This document shows, piece by piece, positions 34,809 to 43,524 of a stretch of 64,000 nt of DNA. Each line of letters begins with the position of its first letter. Position 1 is the stretch's first letter. The notes under the pieces were generated by a model. The model did not search any database. It was not told the origin of the DNA and was given only the letters and a program-made list of their open reading frames with translations. The stretch spans positions 186,001-250,000 of the forward strand of contig CALKUK010000013.1 in NCBI GenBank assembly GCA_937996655.1. The letters run 5' to 3'. Origin of the DNA: an uncultured Sphingomonadaceae bacterium (GTDB lineage Bacteria > Pseudomonadota > Alphaproteobacteria > Sphingomonadales > Sphingomonadaceae). A program made the position numbers and the translations under genes.

Positions 34809-36527
34809 TCAGGCCGCCAGTTCTTCCGAGGTCAGATCATAGAGATATTCCGCGCCCGACGTGACGGACGAGGCAAGGCCCATCGCTTCACCCACCATAT
34901 GCGCTAGATAATAGCGCGCCGTGACGACCTTTGCGCGCAGGAAAGCGGGATCGCCCTCACCGCGCTCCAGCAGGTCCGTTGCAATGCGCGCCTGACGTTC
35001 CATCAGCCAGCCGCAAGTCATGACTGACACCATCGTCAGATAAGGGTAGCTCGCGGCGAGCCGGTCATCGACATCGGCATCCAGCAAAATGGCTGTCAGC
35101 TGTTCAACCAGATTGGTGAGCGCCAATAGCCGCTCATCTTCTGCCTCTGCACGGACATCGGCGATCAGCGCGGCCATGCCGGCGCCCCCATCACCGGCAA
35201 GCTTGCGCCCGACCAGGTCCGCCGCCTGAATACCGTTTGTACCTTCATAGATCGGCGCGATGCGGGCATCACGATAGTGCTGAGCGGCACCCGTTTCCTC
35301 GATGAAGCCCATTCCGCCATGCACCTGAATGCCAAGGCTAGCGACTTCGCAGCCAATGTCAGTGCCATAAGCCTTGGCGAGCGGCGTCAGGAGATCGACC
35401 CGCGTGCGCGCGCCCTCCAGCCCCAAACGGGCGCGGTCCACATTGCTGGCTGCAAGATAGAGCAAGGCACGTGCGGCCTCTGTCAGCGCCTTCATGCGCA
35501 GCAGCATCCGGCGCACATCAGGATGCTCGATGATGGCCACCGGCTTCCCACCGGAATCAGGCCGGGCCGACTGGATACGGTCCTTAGCATAGCCGACCGC
35601 CTGTTGCGTCGCACGCTCGGCAATTTGCACGCCTTGCAGGCCGACATTGAGCCGCGCATTGTTCATCATCGTGAACATCGCGCGCATACCGCCCATTTCC
35701 GGGCCAATCAGCCAGCCATGGCAATCATCATTGTCACCATAAGACATGACACACGTGGGCGAGCTATGGATGCCGAGCTTATGTTCAATCGAAACACACC
35801 TGACGTCATTCCGGCTGCCATCGGGGCGGATTTTGGGAACCAGAAACAACGAGATGCCCTTCGTCCCCGGAGGGGCGCCCGGCGTTCTCGCGAGCACCAG
35901 ATGCACGATATTGTCGACTAGATCATGCTCACCAAAGGTAATGTAAATCTTGGTGCCCTTGATGCGGTAGCTGCCATCGGCTGCGGGTTCTGCGGTTGAG
36001 CGCAGGGCACCAACGTCTGACCCGGCCTGAGGCTCAGTCAGGTTCATCGTGCCCGACCAATGGCCCGACACCAGATTGGGCAAATACATTTGCTGCTGTT
36101 CCGGGCTGCCGTGGGAAGCAATCGCCTCAATCGCCCCGGAAGTCAGGATTGGGCAAAGCCCAAAGCCCATATTGGCCGTACCAAGGTTCTCCAGCACGAC
36201 AAAGCCAAGCGCAAAGGGCAGTCCCTGCCCACCAAAAGCCGGATCGCTGTCAATCGTCCCCCAGCCGCCATCGACATAGGCGCGATACGCCTCTTTGAAG
36301 CCGGGCGGCATCGTGACCGTGCCGTCATTCCATTTGGGTGTGTTTGTATCGCCCACACGGTTGGTCGGTGCCCATTCACCCAAAGCAAGCGCAGCGGCGC
36401 CCTCTAGGATGGCATCCACCATGTCCGGCGTCGCCGCTTCAAAGCGCGGCGCGGCAGCCAGTTCATCCATCCGGGTCACATGATCCAGAACGAAGCGCTG
36501 TTCAGCAGTGGGCGGCGAATAAGTCAT
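34809..36527 (-). CDS. Acyl-CoA dehydrogenase
   Basis: A 572-residue FAD-dependent acyl-CoA dehydrogenase of the long form with a C-terminal extension (about 460-572), like DmdC and FadE-related proteins of proteobacteria. FAD and substrate motifs are MNLTEPQAGSDVGALRS near 160 and KIYITFGEH; the IYEGTNGIQAADL segment carries the likely catalytic glutamate. It introduces a 2,3 double bond in an acyl-CoA; chain length cannot be read. Start ATG 36525-36527 (MTYSPPTAEQ). Divergent from the tsaC-type gene. Confidence 0.92.
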   Translation of the reverse strand: MTYSPPTAEQRFVLDHVTRMDELAAAPRFEAATPDMVDAILEGAAALALGEWAPTNRVGDTNTPKWNDGTVTMPPGFKEAYRAYVDGGWGTIDSDPAFGGQGLPFALGFVVLENLGTANMGFGLCPILTSGAIEAIASHGSPEQQQMYLPNLVSGHWSGTMNLTEPQAGSDVGALRSTAEPAADGSYRIKGTKIYITFGEHDLVDNIVHLVLARTPGAPPGTKGISLFLVPKIRPDGSRNDVRCVSIEHKLGIHSSPTCVMSYGDNDDCHGWLIGPEMGGMRAMFTMMNNARLNVGLQGVQIAERATQQAVGYAKDRIQSARPDSGGKPVAIIEHPDVRRMLLRMKALTEAARALLYLAASNVDRARLGLEGARTRVDLLTPLAKAYGTDIGCEVASLGIQVHGGMGFIEETGAAQHYRDARIAPIYEGTNGIQAADLVGRKLAGDGGAGMAALIADVRAEAEDERLLALTNLVEQLTAILLDADVDDRLAASYPYLTMVSVMTCGWLMERQARIATDLLERGEGDPAFLRAKVVTARYYLAHMVGEAMGLASSVTSGAEYLYDLTSEELAA

Positions 36528-36580
36528 GCGGAAATCCCCGATGTTGCATGCGGCTGCCAAGGGCTATAGCGCTGCGCACG

Positions 36581-37504
36581 ATGGAGACAATCTCCCCTTT
36601 GGACACCGAAGTGCGCCCCTACGGCACCGCCGCAATTGCGGAGGCCGCACGCCTCATTTTGGCGGGCCATTGTGTCGCTGTGGCGACGGAAACGGTCTAT
36701 GGACTCGCTGCTGACGCGACCAACGGCGCGGCTGTTGCGGGTATTTATGCCGCAAAAGGACGCCCCTCCTTCAATCCGTTGATCGTACATGTGACGGATC
36801 TGGCGGCGGCGGAACGTCTGGCCATCTTCGATGATGCCGCGCGCGCGCTGGCCAGTAAGTATTGGCCGGGGCCGCTTACCCTCGTCCTGCCTGCACAGGC
36901 GGACAATGGCATTGCCGCCCTGGCAACGGCAGGCCTTGCCTCCATTGCCATCCGCGTCCCTGCCCATCCGGCGATGCAAGACCTGCTGCAGGTTTGCGGA
37001 AAGCCGCTTGCCGCCCCTAGTGCCAATGCCAGCGGCAGCATCAGCCCGACACGGGCAGCCCATGTCTTGAAAAGTCTGGACGGCCGCATCCCCCTCATCA
37101 TCGATGCCGGGCCGACGCCGGCAGGATTGGAATCGACGATCCTCGCGCTCACCGATGGCACGCCCCGCCTTCTCAGGCCGGGACCTATTGATCTTGGCCT
37201 TGCAGCGTCCTCCGGCGGCGGAATTGAAGCGCCCGGCCAGCTTGCCAGTCATTATGCGCCCTCAAAGCCTCTCCGGCTTGGCGCCCTGTCCGCTGCCCAG
37301 GATGAATGGCTGATCGGCTTTGGTTCAATGGACTGTCACGCGAACCTTAGCGCGGATGCAAATCTTGTCGAAGCCGCGGCCAATCTGTTCGATCTTCTTC
37401 ATCAGGCGGATGCGTCCCACCTCCCCAAAATCGCCGTGGTACCGATCCCCATTGGGGGGCTGGGCGCTGCGATTAATGACCGACTGGCCCGCGCGGCGGC
37501 ATAG
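36581..37504 (+). CDS. Threonylcarbamoyl-AMP synthase, Sua5 type
   Basis: A 307-residue protein of the YrdC/Sua5 family, which makes threonylcarbamoyl-AMP for the t6A37 modification of ANN-decoding tRNAs. The YrdC domain (about 10-195) has ATETVYGLAADATN, AAKGRPSFNPLIVHV and APSANASGSISPT. The C-terminal Sua5 domain (about 210-307) begins APGQLASHYAP. The longer Sua5 type, not TsaC. Start ATG 36581; an in-frame ATG at 36548 would also be possible. Neither has a clear ribosome-binding site. Confidence 0.92.
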   Translation: METISPLDTEVRPYGTAAIAEAARLILAGHCVAVATETVYGLAADATNGAAVAGIYAAKGRPSFNPLIVHVTDLAAAERLAIFDDAARALASKYWPGPLTLVLPAQADNGIAALATAGLASIAIRVPAHPAMQDLLQVCGKPLAAPSANASGSISPTRAAHVLKSLDGRIPLIIDAGPTPAGLESTILALTDGTPRLLRPGPIDLGLAASSGGGIEAPGQLASHYAPSKPLRLGALSAAQDEWLIGFGSMDCHANLSADANLVEAAANLFDLLHQADASHLPKIAVVPIPIGGLGAAINDRLARAAA

Positions 37505-37689
37505 CCCCAGCGCAATTGCTTGCATTTTCGGGAGAATGCGCCTAACGCATGTTGCAGCGCAGCAAGGCAAAGAGCTTTGCCGGACCCAATGGCCAGCGTG
37601 ATTGACTGCGAATGACGCAGTGCAGGCCGGTTCCGAAAGTGCTTTCCCAAGGCTTCCCTTGTCACGCGGGTTGTCAGTTTTGACCCCGC

Positions 37690-37726
37690 ACGTGCGCGCC
37701 CTTTTTTTTGGCGCGTTCGCGCACGT
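37690..37726 (+). promoter_or_regulatory. GC-rich stem-loop in the helicase mRNA leader
   Basis: ACGTGCGCGCC, a run of eight T, then GGCGCGTTCGCGCACGT form a long stem-loop ending 15 bases before the helicase ATG. An 8-base perfect outer stem (ACGTGCGC/GCGCACGT) is visible. The start codon has only a weak GAAAG ribosome-binding site. A leader structure of this kind could control translation of the helicase with temperature or feedback. Confidence 0.4.
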
Positions 37727-37741
37727 AATTGAAAGATTATT

Positions 37742-39103
37742 ATGACCCAGTTTTCCGAACTTGGCCTTGCCAAGCCGCTTCTCGCTGCTTTGCATTCCAA
37801 AGGCTATACATCAGCCACGCCTATTCAGGCGCAGGCCATTCCGCCGCTGCTGCAGGGCCGCGATCTTTGCGGCATCGCACAGACCGGCACCGGTAAAACC
37901 GCAGCCTTCGCTCTGCCGTCAATCCAGTTCCTGATGGAAAATCCGAAGGCGCGCACGCCGCTTACCTGCCGGATGCTCGTTCTGTCGCCGACACGTGAAC
38001 TTGCAGCGCAAATCGCCCAGTCCTTCCGCGACTATGGCAAGCAGACCCAAATTCGTGTGGAAACCGTTTTCGGTGGCGTCCCCATCGGGAAGCAGATCAA
38101 GGCTTTGAGCGGTGGCACCGATGTGCTCGTTGCAACGCCGGGCCGCCTGCTCGACCTCATTGATCAGCGCGCTTTGTCGCTGCGCAATGTTGAAATCTTC
38201 GTCCTCGACGAAGCCGACCAGATGCTGGACCTCGGCTTCATCCATGCCCTGAAGCGCATTGATACGTTGCTGCCCAAGCAGCGCCAGTCTCTGTTCTTTT
38301 CGGCCACCATGCCAAAGACCATTGCTGACCTTGGCAGCCGCTTCCTGAAGGACCCTGTGCGCGTTTCAGTGGCGCCGCAGTCCACGACCGCAGAACGCAT
38401 CCGTCAGTTCGTCACCTTCTGCAGTCAACGTGAAAAGCAGGCGCTGCTCACGATCAGGCTTAAGGAAGAAGAAATTGATCGCGCGCTCGTCTTCACACGC
38501 ACAAAGCATGGCGCAGACCGCGTGGTGAAGAACCTGATCGCGGCCGGCATCCCATGTGCCGCCATCCACGGCAATAAGAGCCAGGCACAGCGCACCGCCG
38601 CTTTGCAGGCCTTCCGTAAGGGCGATGTCCGCATCCTCGTTGCCACTGATATCGCCGCGCGTGGCATCGACGTCTCCGGCGTCAGCCATGTGTTCAATTT
38701 TGAACTGCCCAACGTGCCGGAACAATATGTCCACCGCATCGGCCGCACGGCGCGTGCAGGCGCGGAAGGCATCGCCATCAGCTTTGTGGACGGGGAAGAA
38801 CGTGGCTGGCTGAAGCAGATTGAACGCCTCACGCGCGTCCAGCTGGAACAGGTGCCGCTGCCCGCCAATTTTGAAGAAGTCGCAGCCAAGCTGCCCAAGC
38901 CTGCAGCAACGCCCGCGGGCGAAGGCCGTGACCGCAATGACGGTTTCCGGTCACGAAACAATGGCGGCGGTGATGGCCGCCGTCGTGATGCCAATGGCGG
39001 CGGTGGATCGCGTGCGGATGGCGATCAGCCGCGCCGTCGTTTCAATACGCGCAAGCCTTCCGGCGTCGGTGCCCATAAGGGCGCCGTCCGCAAGGCGCGC
39101 TAA
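37742..39103 (+). CDS. DEAD-box RNA helicase, RhlE type
   Basis: A 453-residue ATP-dependent RNA helicase. Motifs in order: Q motif TPIQAQAIP (26-34), I AQTGTGKT (46-53), Ia PTREL (83-87), II DEAD (156-159), III SAT (187-189), then ATDIAARGIDVSGV and HRIGRTARAG. The C-terminal tail (about 390-453) is rich in Gly, Arg and Asp, as in RhlE. Such proteins unwind rRNA and mRNA in the cold and in RNA decay. The gene has a 237-base leader with a strong stem-loop. Its stop directly abuts the convergent msrA stop. Confidence 0.93.
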   Translation: MTQFSELGLAKPLLAALHSKGYTSATPIQAQAIPPLLQGRDLCGIAQTGTGKTAAFALPSIQFLMENPKARTPLTCRMLVLSPTRELAAQIAQSFRDYGKQTQIRVETVFGGVPIGKQIKALSGGTDVLVATPGRLLDLIDQRALSLRNVEIFVLDEADQMLDLGFIHALKRIDTLLPKQRQSLFFSATMPKTIADLGSRFLKDPVRVSVAPQSTTAERIRQFVTFCSQREKQALLTIRLKEEEIDRALVFTRTKHGADRVVKNLIAAGIPCAAIHGNKSQAQRTAALQAFRKGDVRILVATDIAARGIDVSGVSHVFNFELPNVPEQYVHRIGRTARAGAEGIAISFVDGEERGWLKQIERLTRVQLEQVPLPANFEEVAAKLPKPAATPAGEGRDRNDGFRSRNNGGGDGRRRDANGGGGSRADGDQPRRRFNTRKPSGVGAHKGAVRKAR

Positions 39104-39637
39104 TCACCCAGCCTTGATCCGCCCCGCGTAGCTCTTGCGCAGTTTAGCAAGCTTGGGGGGGATCACGGCGAGGCAATAGGGGTTTCTCTGCCCCTCACCG
39201 TTCCAATACTCCTGATGATAGTCTTCGGCCGGATACCAGGTCGTGGCCGCTTCAATGCTGGTCACGATCGGGGCCGGCCAATTCGGTTGCGCCCTCACAA
39301 TGGCCGCCTCCGCTTCTGATCGCTGCGCCTCATCCAGCGGGAAGATGGCAGACCGGTATTGCGTACCGATATCATTGCCCTGACGGTTCAGCTGCGTCGG
39401 ATCATGGGTCGCAAAGAAGATGTCGAGCAAATCGCCATAGCTGATCTGTGCGGGGTCATAGGTCACCCGCAATCCTTCGGCATGGCCCGTATCACCGCCG
39501 CACACCTGCTTATAGGTCGGGTCGGGGAGATGCCCGCCGATATAACCGCTTTCCAGCTTTTCGACGCCGATCAGATCCTGAAACACCGCCTCCACACACC
39601 AGAAGCAGCCTCCGGCAAAAATCGCGGTCTCGGTCAT
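39104..39637 (-). CDS. msrA: Peptide methionine-S-sulfoxide reductase
   Basis: A 177-residue MsrA that reduces methionine-S-sulfoxide in proteins with thioredoxin. The catalytic C11 is in AGGCFWCVEA; GHAEGLRVTYDP and YHQEYWNGEGQRNPYC (about 150-165, with the likely resolving cysteine) complete the family. I chose ATG 39635-39637 because of its GAGGAGA ribosome-binding site; ATG 39641-39643 is possible. The stop abuts the helicase stop with no gap. Confidence 0.95.
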   Translation of the reverse strand: MTETAIFAGGCFWCVEAVFQDLIGVEKLESGYIGGHLPDPTYKQVCGGDTGHAEGLRVTYDPAQISYGDLLDIFFATHDPTQLNRQGNDIGTQYRSAIFPLDEAQRSEAEAAIVRAQPNWPAPIVTSIEAATTWYPAEDYHQEYWNGEGQRNPYCLAVIPPKLAKLRKSYAGRIKAG

Positions 39638-39712
39638 GCGCATTCTCCTCTGCCCCCCAGATAGGGATGGAGAGCAGGCGGGGAAAGGCCCGGCGGCACT
39701 TTCCTTGCACAC

Positions 39713-39740
39713 AAAAAAGGGCGGCCCGAAGACCGCCCTT
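39713..39740 (-). terminator. Rho-independent terminator of the small membrane-protein gene
   Basis: On the minus strand, AAGGGCGGTCTTCGGGCCGC closes into a stem with CCGCCCTT and is followed by a run of six T. It lies 30 bases after the stop of the 83-residue protein gene. Confidence 0.8.
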
Positions 39741-39769
39741 CTCTATAGATTGACCGTAGTCTTAAAAGA

Positions 39770-40021
39770 CTAGGGGCTAACCGGGTCGTTGCTGCCATCC
39801 GATGCAATCACGATGCCAGCGACAACAGCCGCAGCAGCGAGAAGAGCGATCAGGATGCTGCCGCCGAGCTTACTTTCGTCACGCTGCACCGAGGCAGCAC
39901 GGACCGGAGCAGATGCACGGACCGACAGAGCTTGGGCAGCCGGAGCGGCCGAAGCGATCGTCGGAACAGCGACCATAGCGATTGCCGCGGCAACCGTGGT
40001 GATCTTGTTACGCAGGTTCAT
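39770..40021 (-). CDS. Small secreted or membrane protein, uncharacterised
   Basis: An 83-residue protein with a signal peptide (MNLRNKITTVAAAIAMVAVP, cut near ASA), a short charged linker (about 35-50) and one hydrophobic segment (LGGSILIALLAAAAVVAGIV, about 52-71) followed by a polar tail SDGSNDPVSP. I recall similar small proteins from sphingomonads, without known function. It has an AAAGGGAG ribosome-binding site, its own terminator and a large non-coding region upstream. The helix followed by an acidic tail suggests inner-membrane anchoring. Confidence 0.75.
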   Translation of the reverse strand: MNLRNKITTVAAAIAMVAVPTIASAAPAAQALSVRASAPVRAASVQRDESKLGGSILIALLAAAAVVAGIVIASDGSNDPVSP

Positions 40022-40211
40022 TGGGGGGCTCCCTTTCTTTCGTTACACCGTAGTCGGCTACCCTTTCGCACCAGTTTGGCCGTTAATCAAGCCTGAAAGT
40101 GCAAAAGCGCAGGACGCCAACGCGCTTGGCGGTTAGGGCAAAAGCCTCAAAAAATCATTAAAAACAACGATTTTAAGGCCATTTTTGGCACCCCGGGGAG
40201 ATCGCAACGAC

Positions 40212-40237
40212 TTAAAACATCCTTAACAAATTCTTAC
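40212..40237. promoter_or_regulatory. CtrA-type box array
   Basis: TTAA-N7-TTAAC (40212-40227) is a full match to the alphaproteobacterial CtrA consensus. A further half-site TTAC follows at 40234, again after seven bases, so three half-sites stand 11 bases apart on one face of the helix. CtrA is the cell-cycle and motility response regulator. The target could be the small membrane-protein gene 190 bases away or an unmapped transcript. Confidence 0.5.
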
Positions 40238-40471
40238 CAAAATGATGGTTAATTTTCATTGTTGGACACAGATCATACTGCACCGCAGCATTCCCCAAAG
40301 ATATTTAAGTGTAGGGCGAAAAGACATTTTTTGGAGAAACTTGCTGCACGCCACAAAACCGAATCACCGACGGGTCAGCCCTGTCCGCAAGTCGATTGAA
40401 AAGTATTGAAGAAGAGACCTTCCCTCCTTTGTGAAGAGTGGTCCCATCAACTTGCGCAACACAATGCGGCG

Positions 40472-40502
40472 CCGCGCGAGGAGAGCTGCTCGGCTCGCGC
40501 GG
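40472..40502 (-). terminator. Stem-loop downstream of tRNA-Gln
   Basis: CCGCGCGAG and CTCGCGCGG form a perfect 9-base stem, 28 bases past the CCA end of the minus-strand tRNA. No T run follows, so it may be a terminator or a processing signal. Confidence 0.4.
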
Positions 40503-40530
40503 AAGTTCGCGTTTTGGCGAATGTTAGAGC

Positions 40531-40605
40531 TGGCTGGGGCGGCAGGATTCGAACCTGCGAATGCCGATACCAAAAACCGGTGCCTTACCACTTGGCGACG
40601 CCCCA
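40531..40605 (-). tRNA. tRNA-Gln (anticodon TTG)
   Basis: On the minus strand: 7-base acceptor stem TGGGGCG/CGCCCCA, D arm with AAGTGGTAAGGC, anticodon stem-loop CCGGT-TTTTGGT-ACCGG (anticodon TTG), and T arm GCAGGTTCGAATCCTGC. The CCA end is encoded. It reads glutamine CAA codons (and CAG by wobble). Confidence 0.96.
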
Positions 40606-40654
40606 GCAGAGAGCGGACGGCCCCTATAGCGGGCGCGCGTCTGAATTCAATGCG

Positions 40655-41746
40655 TCAATCGAGGCGCATCACCCAATCATGTGGATCAGCCAAGACACCC
40701 CGTTGGATGCCGACCAGCCGTTCCTTCAAATGTTGCGTCGCCTGCCCGGGGCCGCCTGCGCCAACCGTGAATGAGCCGGAGGGGCTGGAGACCTGCCCAA
40801 TGGGGGTCACAACAGCCGCTGTTCCGCAGGCAAATGATTCGACGAGCCGCCCGCTCTTGGCGTCTGCTTCCCACTGATCGATGGCATAGGGTTCTTCCCG
40901 AACGGTCAGCCCCGCCTCACGCGCCAGCGTGAGCAGCGAATCCCGGGTAATGCCTGGCAGGATCGTTCCCGACAGCGGCGGCGTCTGCAGGGAGCCGTCT
41001 TCAAACACGAAGAAGATGTTCATGCCACCCAGTTCTTCGATCCAGCGATTTTCCGCCGCATCAAGGAATACCACCTGATCATGGCCATGCTTGATGGCCT
41101 CTGCCTGTGCGATAAGGCTGGAGGCGTAGTTGCCGCCGCATTTGGCAGCCCCCGTCCCGCCCGGTGCCGCGCGGCTAAAATCCTGTGACACCCAAAGCGA
41201 CACAGCCGGTGCACCGCTTTTGAAATAGCCGCCCGCAGAGGAGGCGATGACCATGTAGATATATTCGGAAGACGGCTTCACGCCGAGGAAGACTTCGCTC
41301 GCGATCATGAAAGGCCGCAGATAGATGGACCCGCCTTCGACATCGGGGAACCAGGCGCGATCAATGTCAGCGAGCACGCGGCAGGATTCGATGAAGAGGT
41401 CCTCTGGCAGCTCTGCCATCGCCATACGCCGGGCCGACGCATTGAAGCGCTTCGCATTGGCATCCGGGCGGAACAGGGCCATCCCCCCATCTTCGAGGCG
41501 ATAGGCCTTCAGCCCTTCAAAAATTTCCTGCGCATAGTGGAATACCGCCGTCGCCGGATCGAGCGTCAAAGGCTGACGCGCGGTCACCTTTGCGTCATAC
41601 CACCCCTTCCCTTCCGCGTAGCGGATGGTGACCATATGGTCCGTAAAGACTTTGCCGAACCCCGGCGCTGCAATGCGCGCCATCCTCTCCGCGTCTGAGA
41701 CCGGAGACTGGCTGGGTTCAATGGTAAAAGCGGGTACAGCGCCCAT
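40655..41746 (-). CDS. ilvE: Branched-chain amino acid aminotransferase
   Basis: A 363-residue fold-type IV PLP enzyme (BCAT group II length) that transfers the amino group between glutamate and the keto acids of Leu, Ile and Val. The PLP lysine is K202 in GTGAAKCGGNYASS; EIFEGLKAYR near 75 and EELGGMNIFFVFEDG near 238 are typical. A single gene; the next gene upstream is 100 bases away. The start is ATG 41744-41746 with a weak ribosome-binding site. Confidence 0.95.
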   Translation of the reverse strand: MGAVPAFTIEPSQSPVSDAERMARIAAPGFGKVFTDHMVTIRYAEGKGWYDAKVTARQPLTLDPATAVFHYAQEIFEGLKAYRLEDGGMALFRPDANAKRFNASARRMAMAELPEDLFIESCRVLADIDRAWFPDVEGGSIYLRPFMIASEVFLGVKPSSEYIYMVIASSAGGYFKSGAPAVSLWVSQDFSRAAPGGTGAAKCGGNYASSLIAQAEAIKHGHDQVVFLDAAENRWIEELGGMNIFFVFEDGSLQTPPLSGTILPGITRDSLLTLAREAGLTVREEPYAIDQWEADAKSGRLVESFACGTAAVVTPIGQVSSPSGSFTVGAGGPGQATQHLKERLVGIQRGVLADPHDWVMRLD

Positions 41747-41847
41747 CGGTATTGAAACTTTCTTGCTGCGCGGGGTTCAATTCCCGCAACTTCCTGTCCC
41801 CGCTATGCGAGGTTGTGCGCCTCGTCAACCTGCGGCGCGGCTCCATT

Positions 41848-42645
41848 TCAGCCTTTTTGTGCGGCTGCGGCCAGTTCCCGGCTGCGCGTTGCAGCCGCGT
41901 GGATGGTCTGGCCAACAATTTCTGCAAAGTTCGATCCGTCCATGACGACAAGGCCCGCATGGGTTGTGCCATTCGGGCTGCGCACCGTTTCCACAAGGTC
42001 GCCCGGCCGCAAGTGGGACTGAAGGGCGAGCCGTGCTGTGCCAGCTAAGGTTTCCAACGCCAGTCTTTGCGCGAGATCAGGCGACAGGCCTTCCGCGACC
42101 CCCGCCGCAATCAACGCCTCTGCAAAACGGAGCACAAAGGCAGGACCAGACCCGGACACGCCCGTCACCGCGTGGAACAGGCTTTCGTCCTCCACCCATT
42201 CCACCCGCCCCAGCGGCGCCACCAGCGCGTCGATCCGACGACGGCCTTCCGCGTCCAGCGAAGGCCCGAAGACTGCACTCACACCCTCTCCAATCGCTGC
42301 CGGCATATTCGGCATGACGCGGACAAAGCTTCCAGACCCGGGCATGGCCGTTGCCAGCGCTGTGATTTCAACACCGGCGAGAATGGAGACGACAATGGTC
42401 GATGCGGCCACCGGCAGGGTCGGGCCGACATCTGCCAGCATTTGGGGCTTGATCGCCAGCACGAGAATGTCGGGCGCACTTCCCTCCGGTGCCTCTGCGC
42501 TTAGCTTGACACCCATCGGGACAGACTTGGCCATCGGGTCGATCACATGAATGGATTGCGCCGAGACGCCGCTTGCGAGCCAGCCCTGCAGCATGGCGCC
42601 GCCCATATTGCCACATCCGACCAACCAGATGGAAGGACCGGGCAT
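41848..42645 (-). CDS. proC: Pyrroline-5-carboxylate reductase
   Basis: A 265-residue NAD(P)H-dependent enzyme for the last step of proline synthesis. The Rossmann motif is LVGCGNMGGAML (8-19); VRVMPNMPAAIGEG near 108 and TGVSGSGPAFV near 160 with VRSPNGTTHAGL near 220 are family signatures. The start overlaps the stop of the YbjN gene (TGATG), so the two are coupled. Confidence 0.95.
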   Translation of the reverse strand: MPGPSIWLVGCGNMGGAMLQGWLASGVSAQSIHVIDPMAKSVPMGVKLSAEAPEGSAPDILVLAIKPQMLADVGPTLPVAASTIVVSILAGVEITALATAMPGSGSFVRVMPNMPAAIGEGVSAVFGPSLDAEGRRRIDALVAPLGRVEWVEDESLFHAVTGVSGSGPAFVLRFAEALIAAGVAEGLSPDLAQRLALETLAGTARLALQSHLRPGDLVETVRSPNGTTHAGLVVMDGSNFAEIVGQTIHAAATRSRELAAAAQKG

Positions 42646-43157
42646 CAGGCCTCGCCCTGCGTTTCCACCATGGCCGACGTGATCGCTTCGCGCGGCGACT
42701 TTCCGCCCCAGAGCACGAATTGAAAGACAGGGTAAAACCTGTCCAGTTCATCGATCGCGGCTTCAACCATCACTTCAGCCTGTTCAATCGAGAAGGTGGC
42801 TTCGCCATTGCCCGAATCCAGCAACACGGCGTGGCGGTAAATAATGATGCCCGTGGCCGGCCAATATTCAAAATGGCCTAGCCACAACTGCTCATTGATA
42901 AGGCCAATGGTTTCATAAATGGAAGAGGCCTGCGCATCCGTAACCTTAACGTCGGGAAACGCCAGAAACTGGAGGACGCAGTCGTCTTCCCGCCACAGCC
43001 CGCGCAATTCATATTGGCACCAGGCGCCCTTTGCGGAGGAGACGATTTCTTCGTCCCCCAAGCGTTCACAGGGCCAACCATGCGCGGAAAACCAGCTTTC
43101 CAGCGTATCGATCGGCGCGCCGGCGGCCTGTGCCATGTCGAGGGGTTCGATGCTCAT
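42645..43157 (-). CDS. YbjN-domain protein
   Basis: A 170-residue cytoplasmic protein of the YbjN family (bacterial sensory-transduction-like, similar in fold to type III secretion chaperones). Typical segments are LESWFSAHGWPCERLGDEEI, QFLAFPDVKV and FSIEQAEVMVEAAIDELDRFYP. YbjN affects stress response and motility in E. coli; the mechanism is unknown. In alphaproteobacteria it usually lies just before proC and after a UbiK-like gene, as here. Start ATG 43155-43157; a GTG one codon upstream is possible. Confidence 0.85.
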   Translation of the reverse strand: MSIEPLDMAQAAGAPIDTLESWFSAHGWPCERLGDEEIVSSAKGAWCQYELRGLWREDDCVLQFLAFPDVKVTDAQASSIYETIGLINEQLWLGHFEYWPATGIIIYRHAVLLDSGNGEATFSIEQAEVMVEAAIDELDRFYPVFQFVLWGGKSPREAITSAMVETQGEA

Positions 43158-43243
43158 CACGGGCTGATTGCCTTTACCCGCCGCAAGCGGGCAAGGCTGC
43201 GCGCCCTTTCCGCCGACAAAATTGTGGAGAAGATGCTGGGGCC

Positions 43244-43495
43244 TTAGCCCTTCTTCTTGCCCGCTTCGAGCGCATCAAGCCGTGCCTTGAGGGCATCGAC
43301 TTCCTCACGCGCGGCCATGGCAATGGCTTTCACGGCTTCAAACTCATCCCGGCTGACAAAGTCCAAGCCGCCGATCCATTCTTTCGCCTTTTCACGCGTG
43401 GCGGCTTCCGCTTCACGGCCCATGCCCGCAATCGTGCCGGCAGCGCCGTTCACAAGCTTGGCGAAATCTTCAAAAAGGCGGTTTTCGGACTGCAT
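43244..43495 (-). CDS. BMFP/UbiK-type accessory factor
   Basis: An 83-residue protein that starts MQSENRLFEDFAKLVNGAAG and ends in a coiled coil (REEVDALKARLDALEAGKKK). This is the BMFP (membrane fusogenic protein) family, which includes UbiK, a factor of ubiquinone synthesis, in gammaproteobacteria. The role as ubiquinone factor is an inference here. A longer open frame to 43891 overlaps tspO in another frame and is not real. Confidence 0.85.
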   Translation of the reverse strand: MQSENRLFEDFAKLVNGAAGTIAGMGREAEAATREKAKEWIGGLDFVSRDEFEAVKAIAMAAREEVDALKARLDALEAGKKKG

Positions 43496-43524
43496 ATCTA
43501 ATTCCTTGGCAAAGGGCCGGATGG

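Larger units (their letters stand above)
40022..40530. other. AT-rich non-coding region upstream of the small membrane-protein gene
   Basis: About 500 bases without a convincing gene, clearly richer in A and T than its surroundings between about 40140 and 40340. It includes the promoter region of the small membrane-protein gene, a short CGCCAA/TTGGCG stem-loop at 40115-40131, the CtrA-type box array at 40212-40237, and the stem-loop behind tRNA-Gln at 40472-40502. A small RNA could be coded here, but I cannot delimit one. Confidence 0.5.

Noticed and set aside
40406..40774. 122-codon open frame on the plus strand
   Set aside because: It crosses tRNA-Gln in antisense and the end of ilvE; no good ribosome-binding site.
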